64,000 bases of DNA from Rhodobacter xanthinilyticus. Lineage in GTDB: Bacteria > Pseudomonadota > Alphaproteobacteria > Rhodobacterales > Rhodobacteraceae. Shown in pieces: positions 18,463 to 26,563 of the stretch (position 1 is its first letter; every line of letters starts with the position of its first letter). Both the position numbers and the translations under genes were made by a program. Location of the stretch: assembly GCF_001856665.1 (NCBI RefSeq), contig NZ_CP017781.1:3116001-3180000 (forward strand), written 5' to 3'. The notes beneath the pieces were generated by a model, which made no database searches, was not told the origin of the DNA, and saw only the letters and a program-made list of their open reading frames with translations.

Positions 18463-19182
18463 TCAGACGGTGAGGAACGCGCGCACGAAAGCGCTCGCCG
18501 GGCGGGCGCGCAGGTCTTGCGGGCGGCCGATCTGCTCGATCCGGCCCATCGACATCACCACCACCAGATCAGCGAGCGCCATCGCCTCTTCCTGATCATG
18601 GGTCACGAAAACCGAGGTCAGCCCGGTCTCGTCATGGATATCGCGCAGCCCCTGACGCAGCTCGCGGCGCACCTTCGCATCGAGCGCGCCGAAGGGCTCG
18701 TCCAGCAGCAGCATCCGCGGCTCGATCGCCAGCGCCCGCGCCAGCGCCACCCGCTGACGCTGCCCGCCGGAAAGCTGGCCGGGGTAGCGCGCGCCGATGT
18801 CGGGCAGCTGGATCAGCGCGAGCAGATGCCCCACCCGCCGCGCGATCTCGGCCTTCGACGGGCGCCGGGCCCGCGGCCGCGCGGCGAGCCCGTAACCGAT
18901 GTTCTGCGCCACCGTCATATGCCGAAAGAGCGCATAGCTCTGAAAGACAAACCCCGCACGGCGCTCCTGCACGGTCATCCCCGTGGCATCCTCGCCGTCG
19001 AAGAGCACCCGCCCCGAGCTCGGGATCTCGAGCCCGCCGAGGATCCGCAACAGCGTCGTCTTGCCCGACCCGGAGGGCCCGAGCAGCGCCACCAGCGCCC
19101 CCGAGGGGATTGACAGCGACACCGGATGCAGCGCCGTCGTCGCGCCGAAATCCTTGGCGATTTCATCAATTTCGATCTGCAT
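18463..19182 (-). CDS. cysA: Sulfate/thiosulfate ABC transporter ATPase CysA (short form)
   Basis: 239 residues from the ATG at 19182. Walker [10 protein letters not shown] is near residue 36, followed by Q-loop [13 protein letters not shown], signature [15 protein letters not shown] and Walker [14 protein letters not shown]. coli-type CysA proteins are about 350-365 residues with a C-terminal TOBE regulatory domain; this one stops right after the ATPase domain ([11 protein letters not shown]). It is the last gene of the cysP-T-W-A operon. Confidence 0.9.
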   Translation of the reverse strand: MQIEIDEIAKDFGATTALHPVSLSIPSGALVALLGPSGSGKTTLLRILGGLEIPSSGRVLFDGEDATGMTVQERRAGFVFQSYALFRHMTVAQNIGYGLAARPRARRPSKAEIARRVGHLLALIQLPDIGARYPGQLSGGQRQRVALARALAIEPRMLLLDEPFGALDAKVRRELRQGLRDIHDETGLTSVFVTHDQEEAMALADLVVVMSMGRIEQIGRPQDLRARPASAFVRAFLTV

Positions 19183-19193
19183 GGCAGGCCCTT

Positions 19194-20036
19194 TCAATGG
19201 CCGCTCAGGCCCGCGCCATGGCCGGCGCGGTCGAGCAGGGTTTTGGCAAGCAAGGTGAGCAAGGCGAGCGCGGTCAGCACCGCGGCGAGCGCGAAAGCCG
19301 CGACCGTCAGATATTCGTTGTAGAGCATCTCGATGGTGATCGGCACGGTGGCGGTCTGGCCGCGGATCTTGCCCGAGACGACCGCGACGGCGCCGAACTC
19401 GCCCATCGCGCGGGCATTGGCGAGCAACACCCCCGCGAGCAAGGCCCCGCGGATTTTGGGCAGCGTCACGGTGAAAAACACCCGCCAGCCCCCCGCGCCG
19501 AGCGTCAGCGCCGCCTCCTCCTCGGCGCGGCCCTGCTCGACCATCACCGGGATGAGCGCGCGCGCGATGAAGGGGAAGGTCACGAAAAGCGTCGCAAGCA
19601 CCACCCCCGGCAGCGCGAAGATCACCGGCACCCCCTGCCCGACGAGCCAGCCGCCGAGGCTCGAATTCGCGCCAAAGAGCAGCACGAGCGCGAGCCCCGC
19701 CACCACCGGCGAGACCGAAAACGGCAGATCGATCAGCGAGATCAGGAGCGCCTTGCCGCGAAACTCGAAGCGGGTGAGCCACCACGCCGCCGCCAGCCCG
19801 AAGACCGCGCCAAGCGGCACCGTGATCGCCGCGACAAGGAGCGTGAGCCGGATCGCGGCCCGCGCCTCCGGGGCGGCGAGGCTCGCGAGCGCCGCCCCCG
19901 GCCCCTTCGCCAGCGCCTGCGCAAAGACCATCACGAGCGGCGCCAGCACCAGAAGCGCCAAGATCCCCCCCGCCGCACCGATCACCCCCCGGCGCAGCGC
20001 CGGCGCTTCGGTCGTGACGCGCAACCTCTCAGACAT
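19194..20036 (-). CDS. cysW: Sulfate ABC transporter permease CysW
   Basis: 280 residues, six membrane segments. The EAA-type loop that contacts CysA is seen at [19 protein letters not shown], and [16 protein letters not shown] is a CysW-typical stretch. It overlaps cysT by eight bases and lies 11 bases before cysA. Confidence 0.92.
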   Translation of the reverse strand: MSERLRVTTEAPALRRGVIGAAGGILALLVLAPLVMVFAQALAKGPGAALASLAAPEARAAIRLTLLVAAITVPLGAVFGLAAAWWLTRFEFRGKALLISLIDLPFSVSPVVAGLALVLLFGANSSLGGWLVGQGVPVIFALPGVVLATLFVTFPFIARALIPVMVEQGRAEEEAALTLGAGGWRVFFTVTLPKIRGALLAGVLLANARAMGEFGAVAVVSGKIRGQTATVPITIEMLYNEYLTVAAFALAAVLTALALLTLLAKTLLDRAGHGAGLSGH

Positions 20037-20865
20037 CGCCCATCCTCCGCCGGCTCCAGACCTGCAGCAGATTGATCGCGAGCAGCATCACGAAACTGAT
20101 CGCGAGCATCGCCACCCCGATCGCCGCCGCCCCCGCGTCATCGAATTCCTCGAGCTTGATCACGATCAGCAGCGGCGCGATCTCGGTCTGCATCGGGAGA
20201 TTGCCGGCGATGAAGATCACCGAGCCATATTCCCCCACCCCCCGCGCCAGCGCGAGCGCAAAGCCGGTGAGCGCGGCGGGCATCAGCATCGGCCAGATCA
20301 CCCGGCGCAGCGTGGTGAGCCGCCCCGCGCCGAGCGTGGCCGAGGCCTCCTCCAGCTCGCGGTCGATCTCGGCCACCACCGGCTGCACCGTGCGCGTCAC
20401 GAACGGCAGCCCGACAAACAGCAGCGCGAGGAAAATCCCCGCCTCGGTATAGGCGATGCGCCCGCCAAGCCGCGCCGCGAGCGCGCCAAACGCCCCGCTC
20501 GGCGCGGAAAGCGCGGTGAGCGCGATCCCCGCCACCGCGGTGGGCAGCGCGAAGGGCAGATCGACCGCCGCATCGAGCAGCCGCCGCCCGGGGAAATCAT
20601 AGCGCTCGAGCGCCCAGGCGAGCACCAGCCCGAGCCCGAGATTGACCGCCGCCGCGAGCGCCGCGAGCCGGAACGAGAGCCCCAGCGCCGCCCAGACCCG
20701 CGGCCGGTTCACCTCCGCCCAGAGCCCCTCGGCCCCAAGGCTCGCACCCTGCACCAAGAGCGCCCCGATCGGCGCCAGCACCACGAGCGCGAGCATCGCA
20801 AGCGTGATCCCCGCGCTCAGCCCAAGCCCCGGCATCGGCGAGGGCTGGATGAATGACCGTGCCAT
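20029..20865 (-). CDS. cysT: Sulfate ABC transporter permease CysT
   Basis: 278 residues from the ATG at 20865 (MARSFIQPSPMPGLGLSAG), with GAGGG upstream. Six membrane segments, the EAA loop ASATLGAGRLTTLRRVIWP and the block LALARGVGEYGSVIFIAGN identify CysT. It forms the membrane channel with CysW. Seven bases separate it from cysP. Confidence 0.92.
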   Translation of the reverse strand: MARSFIQPSPMPGLGLSAGITLAMLALVVLAPIGALLVQGASLGAEGLWAEVNRPRVWAALGLSFRLAALAAAVNLGLGLVLAWALERYDFPGRRLLDAAVDLPFALPTAVAGIALTALSAPSGAFGALAARLGGRIAYTEAGIFLALLFVGLPFVTRTVQPVVAEIDRELEEASATLGAGRLTTLRRVIWPMLMPAALTGFALALARGVGEYGSVIFIAGNLPMQTEIAPLLIVIKLEEFDDAGAAAIGVAMLAISFVMLLAINLLQVWSRRRMGDV

Positions 20866-20872
20866 CGCGCCC

Positions 20873-21985
20873 TCACTTCGCCGTCGAGATCTGATCGAAA
20901 ACCCCGCCCGCGCCGAAATGCTCGGGCTGCGCCTGCGCCCAGCCGCCGAAGTGCGAGATATCGACCAGATCGAGCGCCGGCAGCCGCGCGACATCCTCCG
21001 CCGCCGCGGCCGAAGCATCCCAGGCGCGATAATAATGTTTGAACGCAATCGCTTGCGCCTCGGGCGTATAGAGGAAGTTCAGATAGGCCTCGGCCAGCTC
21101 CCGCTGTTCGGGGCGCGCGAGATTGGCCTCGACCAGCGCCACCGGCGGCTCGGCCCGCACCGAAACCGAGGGCACCACGATGTCGAACCGGTCCGCGCCA
21201 AGCTCGGCAAGCGCCAGATGCGCCTCATTCTCCCAGGCCAGCAAGACATCGCCGATCCCGCGCTGCGCAAAGGTCGTCGTCGCGCCACGCGCGCCGGTAT
21301 CGAGCACCGGCACATGGGCGAAGAGCTCCGCCTCGAAGGCGCGCGGGTCGCGGCCGGCCTTCTCCGCCCAGGCCCAGGCCGCGAGATACGCCCAGCGCGC
21401 CCCGCCCGAGGTCTTCGGGTTGGGGGTGATCACCTCGACGCCGTCCTTGATCAGATCGCCCCAATCGGTGATCCCCTTCGGATTGCCCTCGCGCACCAGA
21501 AACACGATCGTCGAGGTATAGGGCGCCGAGTTATGCGGCAGCCGGCCCTGCCAATCCGCCGGCAGCTTGCCCGCCGCCGCGATCTTGTCGATGTCGGAGG
21601 CGAGCGCCAGCGTCACCACCTGCGCCCCGAGCCCCTCGACAACCGCGCGCGCCTGCGCCCCCGAGCCGCCATGCGAGGTCTCGATCTCGGGCGCCTCATG
21701 GCCCTGCGCGACCCACCAATCGGAAAACGCCGCATTCACCTCGCGGTAGAGCTCGCGCGTCGGGTCGTAGCTGACATTGAGCAGCGTTTCCGCCCGCGCG
21801 CCCTGCGGCGCAAAGCCCGCAAGCCCGAGCGCGACGAGAAGCGCCGACGCGCGCAACAGCCGGGCGATCGGCCAGCCGGTGATCCGCCGCAGACCATCGG
21901 CGATGGTCACACGGCCATCGGCATGGCGCGCGATGATCGGGCCTTGGGCGCTGACATGGCGGCTGAGGGTAATCGTCGTGATCAT
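20873..21985 (-). CDS. cysP: Sulfate-binding periplasmic protein CysP/Sbp
   Basis: 370 residues from the ATG at 21985, which has AGGA upstream. The mature part begins near ETLLNVSYDPTRELYREVN and carries the family blocks SHGGSGAQARAV and NPKTSGGARWAYLAAWA. The hydrophobic signal segment (RASALLVALGLAGFAPQGARA) is preceded by about 45 extra residues, which is unusually long for a signal peptide; a GTG inside this extension (VTIADGL) is an alternative start. It heads the cysPTWA operon, with candidate operator half-sites upstream. Confidence 0.9.
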   Translation of the reverse strand: MITTITLSRHVSAQGPIIARHADGRVTIADGLRRITGWPIARLLRASALLVALGLAGFAPQGARAETLLNVSYDPTRELYREVNAAFSDWWVAQGHEAPEIETSHGGSGAQARAVVEGLGAQVVTLALASDIDKIAAAGKLPADWQGRLPHNSAPYTSTIVFLVREGNPKGITDWGDLIKDGVEVITPNPKTSGGARWAYLAAWAWAEKAGRDPRAFEAELFAHVPVLDTGARGATTTFAQRGIGDVLLAWENEAHLALAELGADRFDIVVPSVSVRAEPPVALVEANLARPEQRELAEAYLNFLYTPEAQAIAFKHYYRAWDASAAAAEDVARLPALDLVDISHFGGWAQAQPEHFGAGGVFDQISTAK

Positions 21986-22080
21986 GGCTTTTCCTTTCAA
22001 ATCAACGGTGTGGTGGTCTGTTTCCTGGCCGGCGCCGGCCATTTTGGCGGGGCGGCTTATGCCTCAAATATCCACCGGGT

Positions 22081-22093
22081 TTATCGTGATTAT
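22081..22093 (-). promoter_or_regulatory. Candidate Rrf2/DecR operator upstream of cysP
   Basis: TTATCGTGATTAT here is the exact reverse complement of the 13 bases at 22727-22739 between the Rrf2 and Lrp genes. It lies 96 bases before the cysP start. A shorter copy, TCGTGATTTTA, is at 22120-22130. Confidence 0.5.
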
Positions 22094-22119
22094 CAAGGGA
22101 ATATTCTCGCCTTTCTTTG

Positions 22120-22130
22120 TCGTGATTTTA
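22120..22130 (-). promoter_or_regulatory. Second TCGTGATT half-site upstream of cysP
   Basis: TCGTGATTTTA repeats the core of the site at 22084-22091, 36 bases away and in the same direction. It would suit a second regulator-binding position. Confidence 0.35.
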
Positions 22131-22159
22131 GGAGTTTCTTCTCCCCGCCCCGCCCGAAA

Positions 22160-22184
22160 TCAAAAACCCCGCCAGAGGCGGGGC
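22160..22184 (-). terminator. Terminator of the Rrf2 gene
   Basis: On the minus strand CCCCGCC-TCT-GGCGGGG (22183-22167) is followed by TTTTTGATTT. It lies 25 bases past the Rrf2 stop, so cysP needs its own promoter. Confidence 0.88.
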
Positions 22185-22208
22185 GCGGCGGCTTGTGGTC
22201 AGGGGCGC

Positions 22209-22658
22209 TCAGACCTCGAGCAGATCCCGCCCGGTGCCCGCCCGCAGCATATCCTCGAGCGTGAGCGAATCGATCAGCACCAGATAGGACCAGAACACCT
22301 CGGCAAAGACCTTGCGGATCCGGCAGCTCGCCTCGTCGGTGCAATCCTCGCAGCGTTGATAGGCGCTGCGCGACAGGCACGGCAGCGGCGCGATCGGCCC
22401 GTCGATCCGGCGCAGGAGCTCCGAGATCGAGATCTCGCGCGGCGCCTTGAGCAGGCTGTAGCCGCCCGAGCGCCCGCGGATCGAGGCGACCACGCCCTGC
22501 TTGCGCAGATCGAGCAGGATATGCTCGAGAAACCGCTTCGGCGTGCCCGAGCGCGTCGCGATCTCCTCGATCGTCAGCGGCGCGGGCGCCTCGGCCCCGG
22601 CCTCATCGGCCAGAACCAGAAGCGCCTTGAGCGCATATTTCATCTTCTGCGTGATCAT
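22209..22658 (-). CDS. Rrf2-family transcriptional regulator of the cys region
   Basis: 149 residues. The N-terminal winged helix (MITQKMKYALKALLVLADEA) and the wing block RGRSGGYSLLKAPREISISE are typical of Rrf2/CymR/IscR proteins. A later cluster of cysteines, CLSRSAYQRCEDCTDEASC, resembles the Fe-S ligand region of IscR-like members but with different spacing. It lies just upstream of cysPTWA and divergent from a DecR-like gene; control of sulfate uptake in response to cysteine or Fe-S status is the likely role (inference). Confidence 0.85.
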   Translation of the reverse strand: MITQKMKYALKALLVLADEAGAEAPAPLTIEEIATRSGTPKRFLEHILLDLRKQGVVASIRGRSGGYSLLKAPREISISELLRRIDGPIAPLPCLSRSAYQRCEDCTDEASCRIRKVFAEVFWSYLVLIDSLTLEDMLRAGTGRDLLEV

Positions 22659-22726
22659 GGCCCAGCATTACGGGCGCGATGGGCACAAATCAACGTCGAT
22701 CTGGTCGGGATTCCGCCGCCCGGGCC

Positions 22727-22748
22727 ATAATCACGATAATAGTGATAG
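22727..22748. promoter_or_regulatory. Dyad operator in the Rrf2/DecR divergent promoter
   Basis: ATCAC-N7-GTGAT (22730-22746) forms an inverted repeat between the divergently transcribed Rrf2 and DecR-like genes. Its left 13 bases reappear, inverted, upstream of cysP. This is the best candidate operator in the window. Confidence 0.55.
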
Positions 22749-22795
22749 ACTTTTGAGAGATATGGCGCATAGTGAGTCGACCCGAGGAGGCACCG

Positions 22796-23269
22796 ATGAC
22801 CGCACTCGACCTGATCGACCGCAAGATCGTCGCGCAACTGATGGAAGACGCCACCCTGCCGGTGGCCCGGATCGCCGAGCGCGTCGGCCTGTCGCAGACG
22901 CCCTGCTGGAAGCGGATCCAGAAACTCGAGGCGAGCGGCGTGATCGCGCGGCGCGTGGCGCTCGCCGATCCGCAGGCGCTGGGGCTCGGGCTGACCGTCT
23001 TCGTCACCCTCGAGGCCGCCGACCAGACGCCCGACTGGCGCGCCCGCTTCTGCGCCGCGATCGAGGCGAGCCCGGAGGTGATGGAACTGTGGCGCGTGGC
23101 GGGCCAGGGCGATTATCTTCTGCGCCTCACCCTGCCCGACATGGCGCGCTTCGACGCCTTCTGCACGCGGCTGACCGCGGCCGTGCCGATCCGCAAGATC
23201 ACCTCGCATATGGCGCTCGAGCCGATCAAGCACACCACCGCCTATCCGGTGGATCTGCAAGGCCCCTGA
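22796..23269 (+). CDS. Lrp/AsnC-family regulator, DecR-like
   Basis: 157 residues from the ATG at 22796 after GAGGAGG. The helix-turn-helix includes LSQTPCWKRIQKLEASGVI and the ligand-binding domain has LGLGLTVFV and VAGQGDYLLRL, which match from memory the cysteine-responsive DecR (YbaO) of E. coli. DecR activates cysteine-desulfidase genes when cysteine is high. Its position next to the sulfate importer supports a role in sulfur control. Confidence 0.85.
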   Translation: MTALDLIDRKIVAQLMEDATLPVARIAERVGLSQTPCWKRIQKLEASGVIARRVALADPQALGLGLTVFVTLEAADQTPDWRARFCAAIEASPEVMELWRVAGQGDYLLRLTLPDMARFDAFCTRLTAAVPIRKITSHMALEPIKHTTAYPVDLQGP

Positions 23270-23287
23270 GGCCTTGCCGCGCCGCGC

Positions 23288-23800
23288 TCAATTCGCCGCC
23301 GGCGGCGCGACGAGCGCCCCCGCGATCTCCATCTCGCTCTTCTCCGAGGCCGCCGCCACCTCGAGAAGGGTCTGCCCGGGGCCGCTGACGGTATAGCCAA
23401 GGCCCTGCAATTTCGTCACCAGCCCCGCCCCGTCGAGCCCGAGGATCGGCGCGACATCGGCGATCGGCGCGCCCAGCGCCAGATGCGCGAGCGCAAATTG
23501 CGGCGGCCCGCTGCGCCCCCCCTCGGCGCCCATGACCGGCACCACGAAGGCCGCCGCCGCCGCCACCGAGACCGCCAGCGCGATCGCCATCGGCGCGCGT
23601 TTGAAATAGCCCAGGAACGGGCGCCAGTTGCGCCAGATATGCAGCACGAAGGGCAAGATCAGCACCATCGAGAGCCATTCATGCATGCCGTGAAAATAGG
23701 CCGGCCCGAGCCCGAGAAAGAGCGCCACCCCCGAAATCAGCGATACAAGAAACAACCCCGTGGTGAGCGGTGTCGCGTAACTGTTGAAAAACTTGACCAT
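23288..23800 (-). CDS. DUF4405-type membrane protein
   Basis: 170 residues. Three membrane segments are likely (residues about 8-30, 42-60, 70-92), with histidines in the first loop and second helix (FHGMHEW, FVLHIW) spaced as in small haem-binding DUF4405 proteins. The C-terminal half is soluble and Ala-rich. The function is unknown; a role in membrane redox processes is only a family-level guess. It converges on the DecR-like gene. Confidence 0.7.
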   Translation of the reverse strand: MVKFFNSYATPLTTGLFLVSLISGVALFLGLGPAYFHGMHEWLSMVLILPFVLHIWRNWRPFLGYFKRAPMAIALAVSVAAAAAFVVPVMGAEGGRSGPPQFALAHLALGAPIADVAPILGLDGAGLVTKLQGLGYTVSGPGQTLLEVAAASEKSEMEIAGALVAPPAAN

Positions 23801-23965
23801 TTTTCTCTCTGTCGTGCAGGTTGCGATTGCCGTGTCGAACGGCGGGCGGGCGCAGTTCCGTCGCTGAAAAATGATCGCGCGCGCGCCGCCGGCGCCGCCC
23901 TCCGACCAATCCGTGCTTGCCCCCCTGCGGGCGAGCCCCTAAACCCGCGCCAAAAGGGGGACCCG

Positions 23966-25753
23966 ATGGCACGCAGACCGCAAGCACCGCTCGACGACCG
24001 TCCGACCACCAAGCGCATCGGTGCGCTCAAGGGGCTCGGGCCGTTCATCGCCCCCTACAAGGGCATCGCGCTGGCCGCGCTGATCGCGCTGATGGTCACC
24101 GCCTCGATCAGCCTGATCCTGCCGATCGCGGTGCGCCGCGTGGTGGATGGCTTCCAGCAAGGCGCGGAACTCCTCGACCAGTATTTCTTCGCCGCGCTGG
24201 TGATCACCGCGCTCCTGGCCGTCGGCACCGGCGCGCGCTACTACCTCGTCACCCGCTTTGGCGAGCGCGTGGTGGCCGATATCCGCAAGGCCGTCTTCGA
24301 CCGCGTGCTCGGCATGAGCCCGGCGTTCTTCGAGCGCATCCTGACCGGCGAGATCATCTCGCGGATCACCACCGATACCACGCTGATCCTTTCGGTGATC
24401 GGCTCCTCGGTCTCGGTGGCGCTGCGCAACATGATGATCTTCGCGGGCGGCATGGTGATGCTGCTCGTCACCTCGGCGAAGCTGACCGGCCTCGTGCTGC
24501 TGATCGTGCCGGTGGTGATCGTGCCGATCGTGGTGCTCGGGCGCCGCCTGCGCGGGCTCTCGCGCGAGAACCAGGACTGGATCGCGAATTCCTCGGGCGC
24601 CGCCTCCGAGGCGCTTCTCGCCGCGCAGACAGTCCAGGCCTTCACCCATGAGCCGCAAACCCGCGCCCATTTCGGCGAGGTCACCGAGAAGAGCTACGCC
24701 TCCGCCCAGCGCCGCATCACCACCCGCGCGATCATGACGATGATCGTGATCTTCCTCGTCTTCGCGGGCGTCGTCGGCGTGCTCTGGGTCGGCGCGCGCG
24801 ATGTGCGGCTGGGCGAGATGTCGGTGGGCGAGCTGGTGCAATTCGTCATCTATGCGGTGATGGTCGCAGGCTCGGTCGGCGCGCTCTCCGAGATCTGGGG
24901 CGAGCTGCAACGCGCCGCGGGCGCCACCGAACGCCTCGTCGAGCTCCTCGCCACCGAGGACAGCGTGCAAGACCCCGCCCATCCGCTGCCGCTGCCGATG
25001 CCCGCGCGTGGCGAGATCCGCTTCGAGGATGTGGTCTTCCACTACCCCTCGCGCCCGGAAACCTCGGCGCTCGATCACGTCACGCTGCATATCGCGCCGG
25101 GCGAGACCGTCGCCCTCGTCGGCCCCTCGGGCGCCGGCAAGACCACCGTGATCCAGCTCATCCAGCGCTTCTGGGATCCGCTCTCGGGCACCGTGAAGAT
25201 CGACGGCCATGACCTGCGCAGCCTCGCGCGCGCCGATTTCCGCCACGCCATCGCGCTCGTGCCGCAAGACCCGGTGATCTTCGCCGCCTCCGCGCGCGAG
25301 AACATCCGCTTCGGCAGCCCCGGCGCCTCGGACGCCGATGTCGAGGCCGCCGCCCGCGCCGCCCATGCCCATGACTTCCTCACCGCCCTCCCCGATGGCT
25401 ACGAGACCTATGTGGGCGAGCGCGGCGTGATGCTCTCGGGCGGCCAAAAACAACGCATCGCCATCGCTCGCGCGATCCTGCGCGACGCGCCGATCCTGCT
25501 CCTCGACGAGGCGACCTCGGCGCTCGACGCCGCCTCCGAGCGCGAGGTTCAGGCCGCCGTCGACCGCCTCGCGGTGGGCCGCACCACGATCATCATCGCC
25601 CACCGCCTCGCCACCGTGAAACGCGCCGACCGGATCGTCGTCTTCGAGGAAGGCCGGATCGTCGCGCAAGGCACCCATGACGAACTCGTCGCCCAAGGCG
25701 GCCTCTATGCCGAACTCGCGCGGCTGCAATTCACCGACGGCACCCCCGCCTGA
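23966..25753 (+). CDS. ABC exporter, fused membrane and ATPase domains
   Basis: 595 residues from the ATG at 23966. Six-helix exporter domain, then Walker A GPSGAGKTT near residue 386, signature LSGGQKQRIAIARAI near 489 and Walker [13 protein letters not shown]. It resembles the BmrA/MsbA-type half-transporters common in Rhodobacteraceae; the substrate is unknown. It is a paralogue of the protein encoded at 1269-3017 but clearly diverged. A long inverted repeat follows the gene. Confidence 0.88.
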   Translation: MARRPQAPLDDRPTTKRIGALKGLGPFIAPYKGIALAALIALMVTASISLILPIAVRRVVDGFQQGAELLDQYFFAALVITALLAVGTGARYYLVTRFGERVVADIRKAVFDRVLGMSPAFFERILTGEIISRITTDTTLILSVIGSSVSVALRNMMIFAGGMVMLLVTSAKLTGLVLLIVPVVIVPIVVLGRRLRGLSRENQDWIANSSGAASEALLAAQTVQAFTHEPQTRAHFGEVTEKSYASAQRRITTRAIMTMIVIFLVFAGVVGVLWVGARDVRLGEMSVGELVQFVIYAVMVAGSVGALSEIWGELQRAAGATERLVELLATEDSVQDPAHPLPLPMPARGEIRFEDVVFHYPSRPETSALDHVTLHIAPGETVALVGPSGAGKTTVIQLIQRFWDPLSGTVKIDGHDLRSLARADFRHAIALVPQDPVIFAASARENIRFGSPGASDADVEAAARAAHAHDFLTALPDGYETYVGERGVMLSGGQKQRIAIARAILRDAPILLLDEATSALDAASEREVQAAVDRLAVGRTTIIIAHRLATVKRADRIVVFEEGRIVAQGTHDELVAQGGLYAELARLQFTDGTPA

Positions 25754-25783
25754 GGGCGCGCCCGGCCCTGCCTGCGGAATTTT

Positions 25784-25835
25784 GCGTATTTTTGCCAAGA
25801 AGAAGCGCAGCCGTTTCTTCTTGGCCCAAATACGC
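25784..25835. repeat. Long imperfect inverted repeat, probably a bidirectional terminator or REP-like element
   Basis: The 21-base arms at 25784-25804 and 25815-25835 match at 19 of 21 positions around a 10-base loop. The outer parts are A/T-rich and the inner parts carry CCAAGAAGAA and its complement, so transcripts from either side would form a stem with a U-rich flank. It lies 31 bases after the ABC exporter stop. No gene is present in the 207-base gap. Confidence 0.75.
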
Positions 25836-25960
25836 TCTTTTCGCCGTCGGGGCTGAGGCGGGCGCGGCAAATTTCCCCTGTCGCCCGTCGCGCGTCTGTT
25901 GCACTCTGCCCGCAGCTTGGCTGGGGCCGCTCCGGCCAGCCTTTTGCAAAGGAGTAAGAC

Positions 25961-26404
25961 ATGGGTTTGTGGAATTTCGTGAAAGACGCCGGCAAATCGC
26001 TTTTCGGCTCGAAGGCCGAAGCGGGCGAGGCGCCGAAGGAAGAGGTGCTGAAGGCTGAGCTCAAGGAACTCGGGCTCGATGCCTCGGGCGTGGATCTGAA
26101 GGTCGAGGGCGACAAGGTCGTGGTCTCCGGCAAGGCGATTGACGCCGAAACCAAGGAAAAGATCATCCTCGCGGTCGGCAATGTCGGCGGCGTGGCCGCG
26201 GTCGAGACCGAGGATGATGCCGATACCCAGGACGCGGTCTTCCACACCGTGGTGAAGGGCGACACGCTCTCGGCCATTGCCAAGAAGACGCTCGGCAACG
26301 CCAACCGCTACATGGAAATCTTCGAGGCCAACAAGCCGATGCTGAGCCACCCCGACAAGATCTACCCCGGCCAGGTGCTGCGCATCCCCGGCGGCAAGGC
26401 CTGA
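25961..26404 (+). CDS. BON-LysM protein (Kbp/YgaU-like)
   Basis: 147 residues starting MGLWNFVKDAGKSLFGSKAE after AAGGAG. A BON domain spans about residues 25-80 and a LysM domain about 93-143 (HTVVKGDTLSAIAKKTLGN, then IYPGQVLRIP). This is the arrangement of E. coli Kbp (YgaU), a cytoplasmic potassium-binding protein induced by osmotic stress. No signal peptide is visible, which fits a cytoplasmic location. Confidence 0.9.
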   Translation: MGLWNFVKDAGKSLFGSKAEAGEAPKEEVLKAELKELGLDASGVDLKVEGDKVVVSGKAIDAETKEKIILAVGNVGGVAAVETEDDADTQDAVFHTVVKGDTLSAIAKKTLGNANRYMEIFEANKPMLSHPDKIYPGQVLRIPGGKA

Positions 26405-26563
26405 TCCCCGGGCGGGCGCCCCGGCCGGGCCCGCCCGCCCCTCTCCCTGCGTCAAGTTGACCATGACGTCACGTTGCGGGGCCCGCGCACCCTTGCCCGA
26501 ACCGGGCGGTTTGTCGCATCCTGCGTCAGCCCGCGGAGGAACGGGCAAGGGAGGAAGACCGAG

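Noticed and set aside
22081-22130. FNR-type site upstream of cysP
   Set aside because: TTATCGTGATTAT looks A/T-rich like an FNR box, but it lacks the TTGAT-N4-ATCAA symmetry and instead matches the site between the Rrf2 and DecR-like genes.
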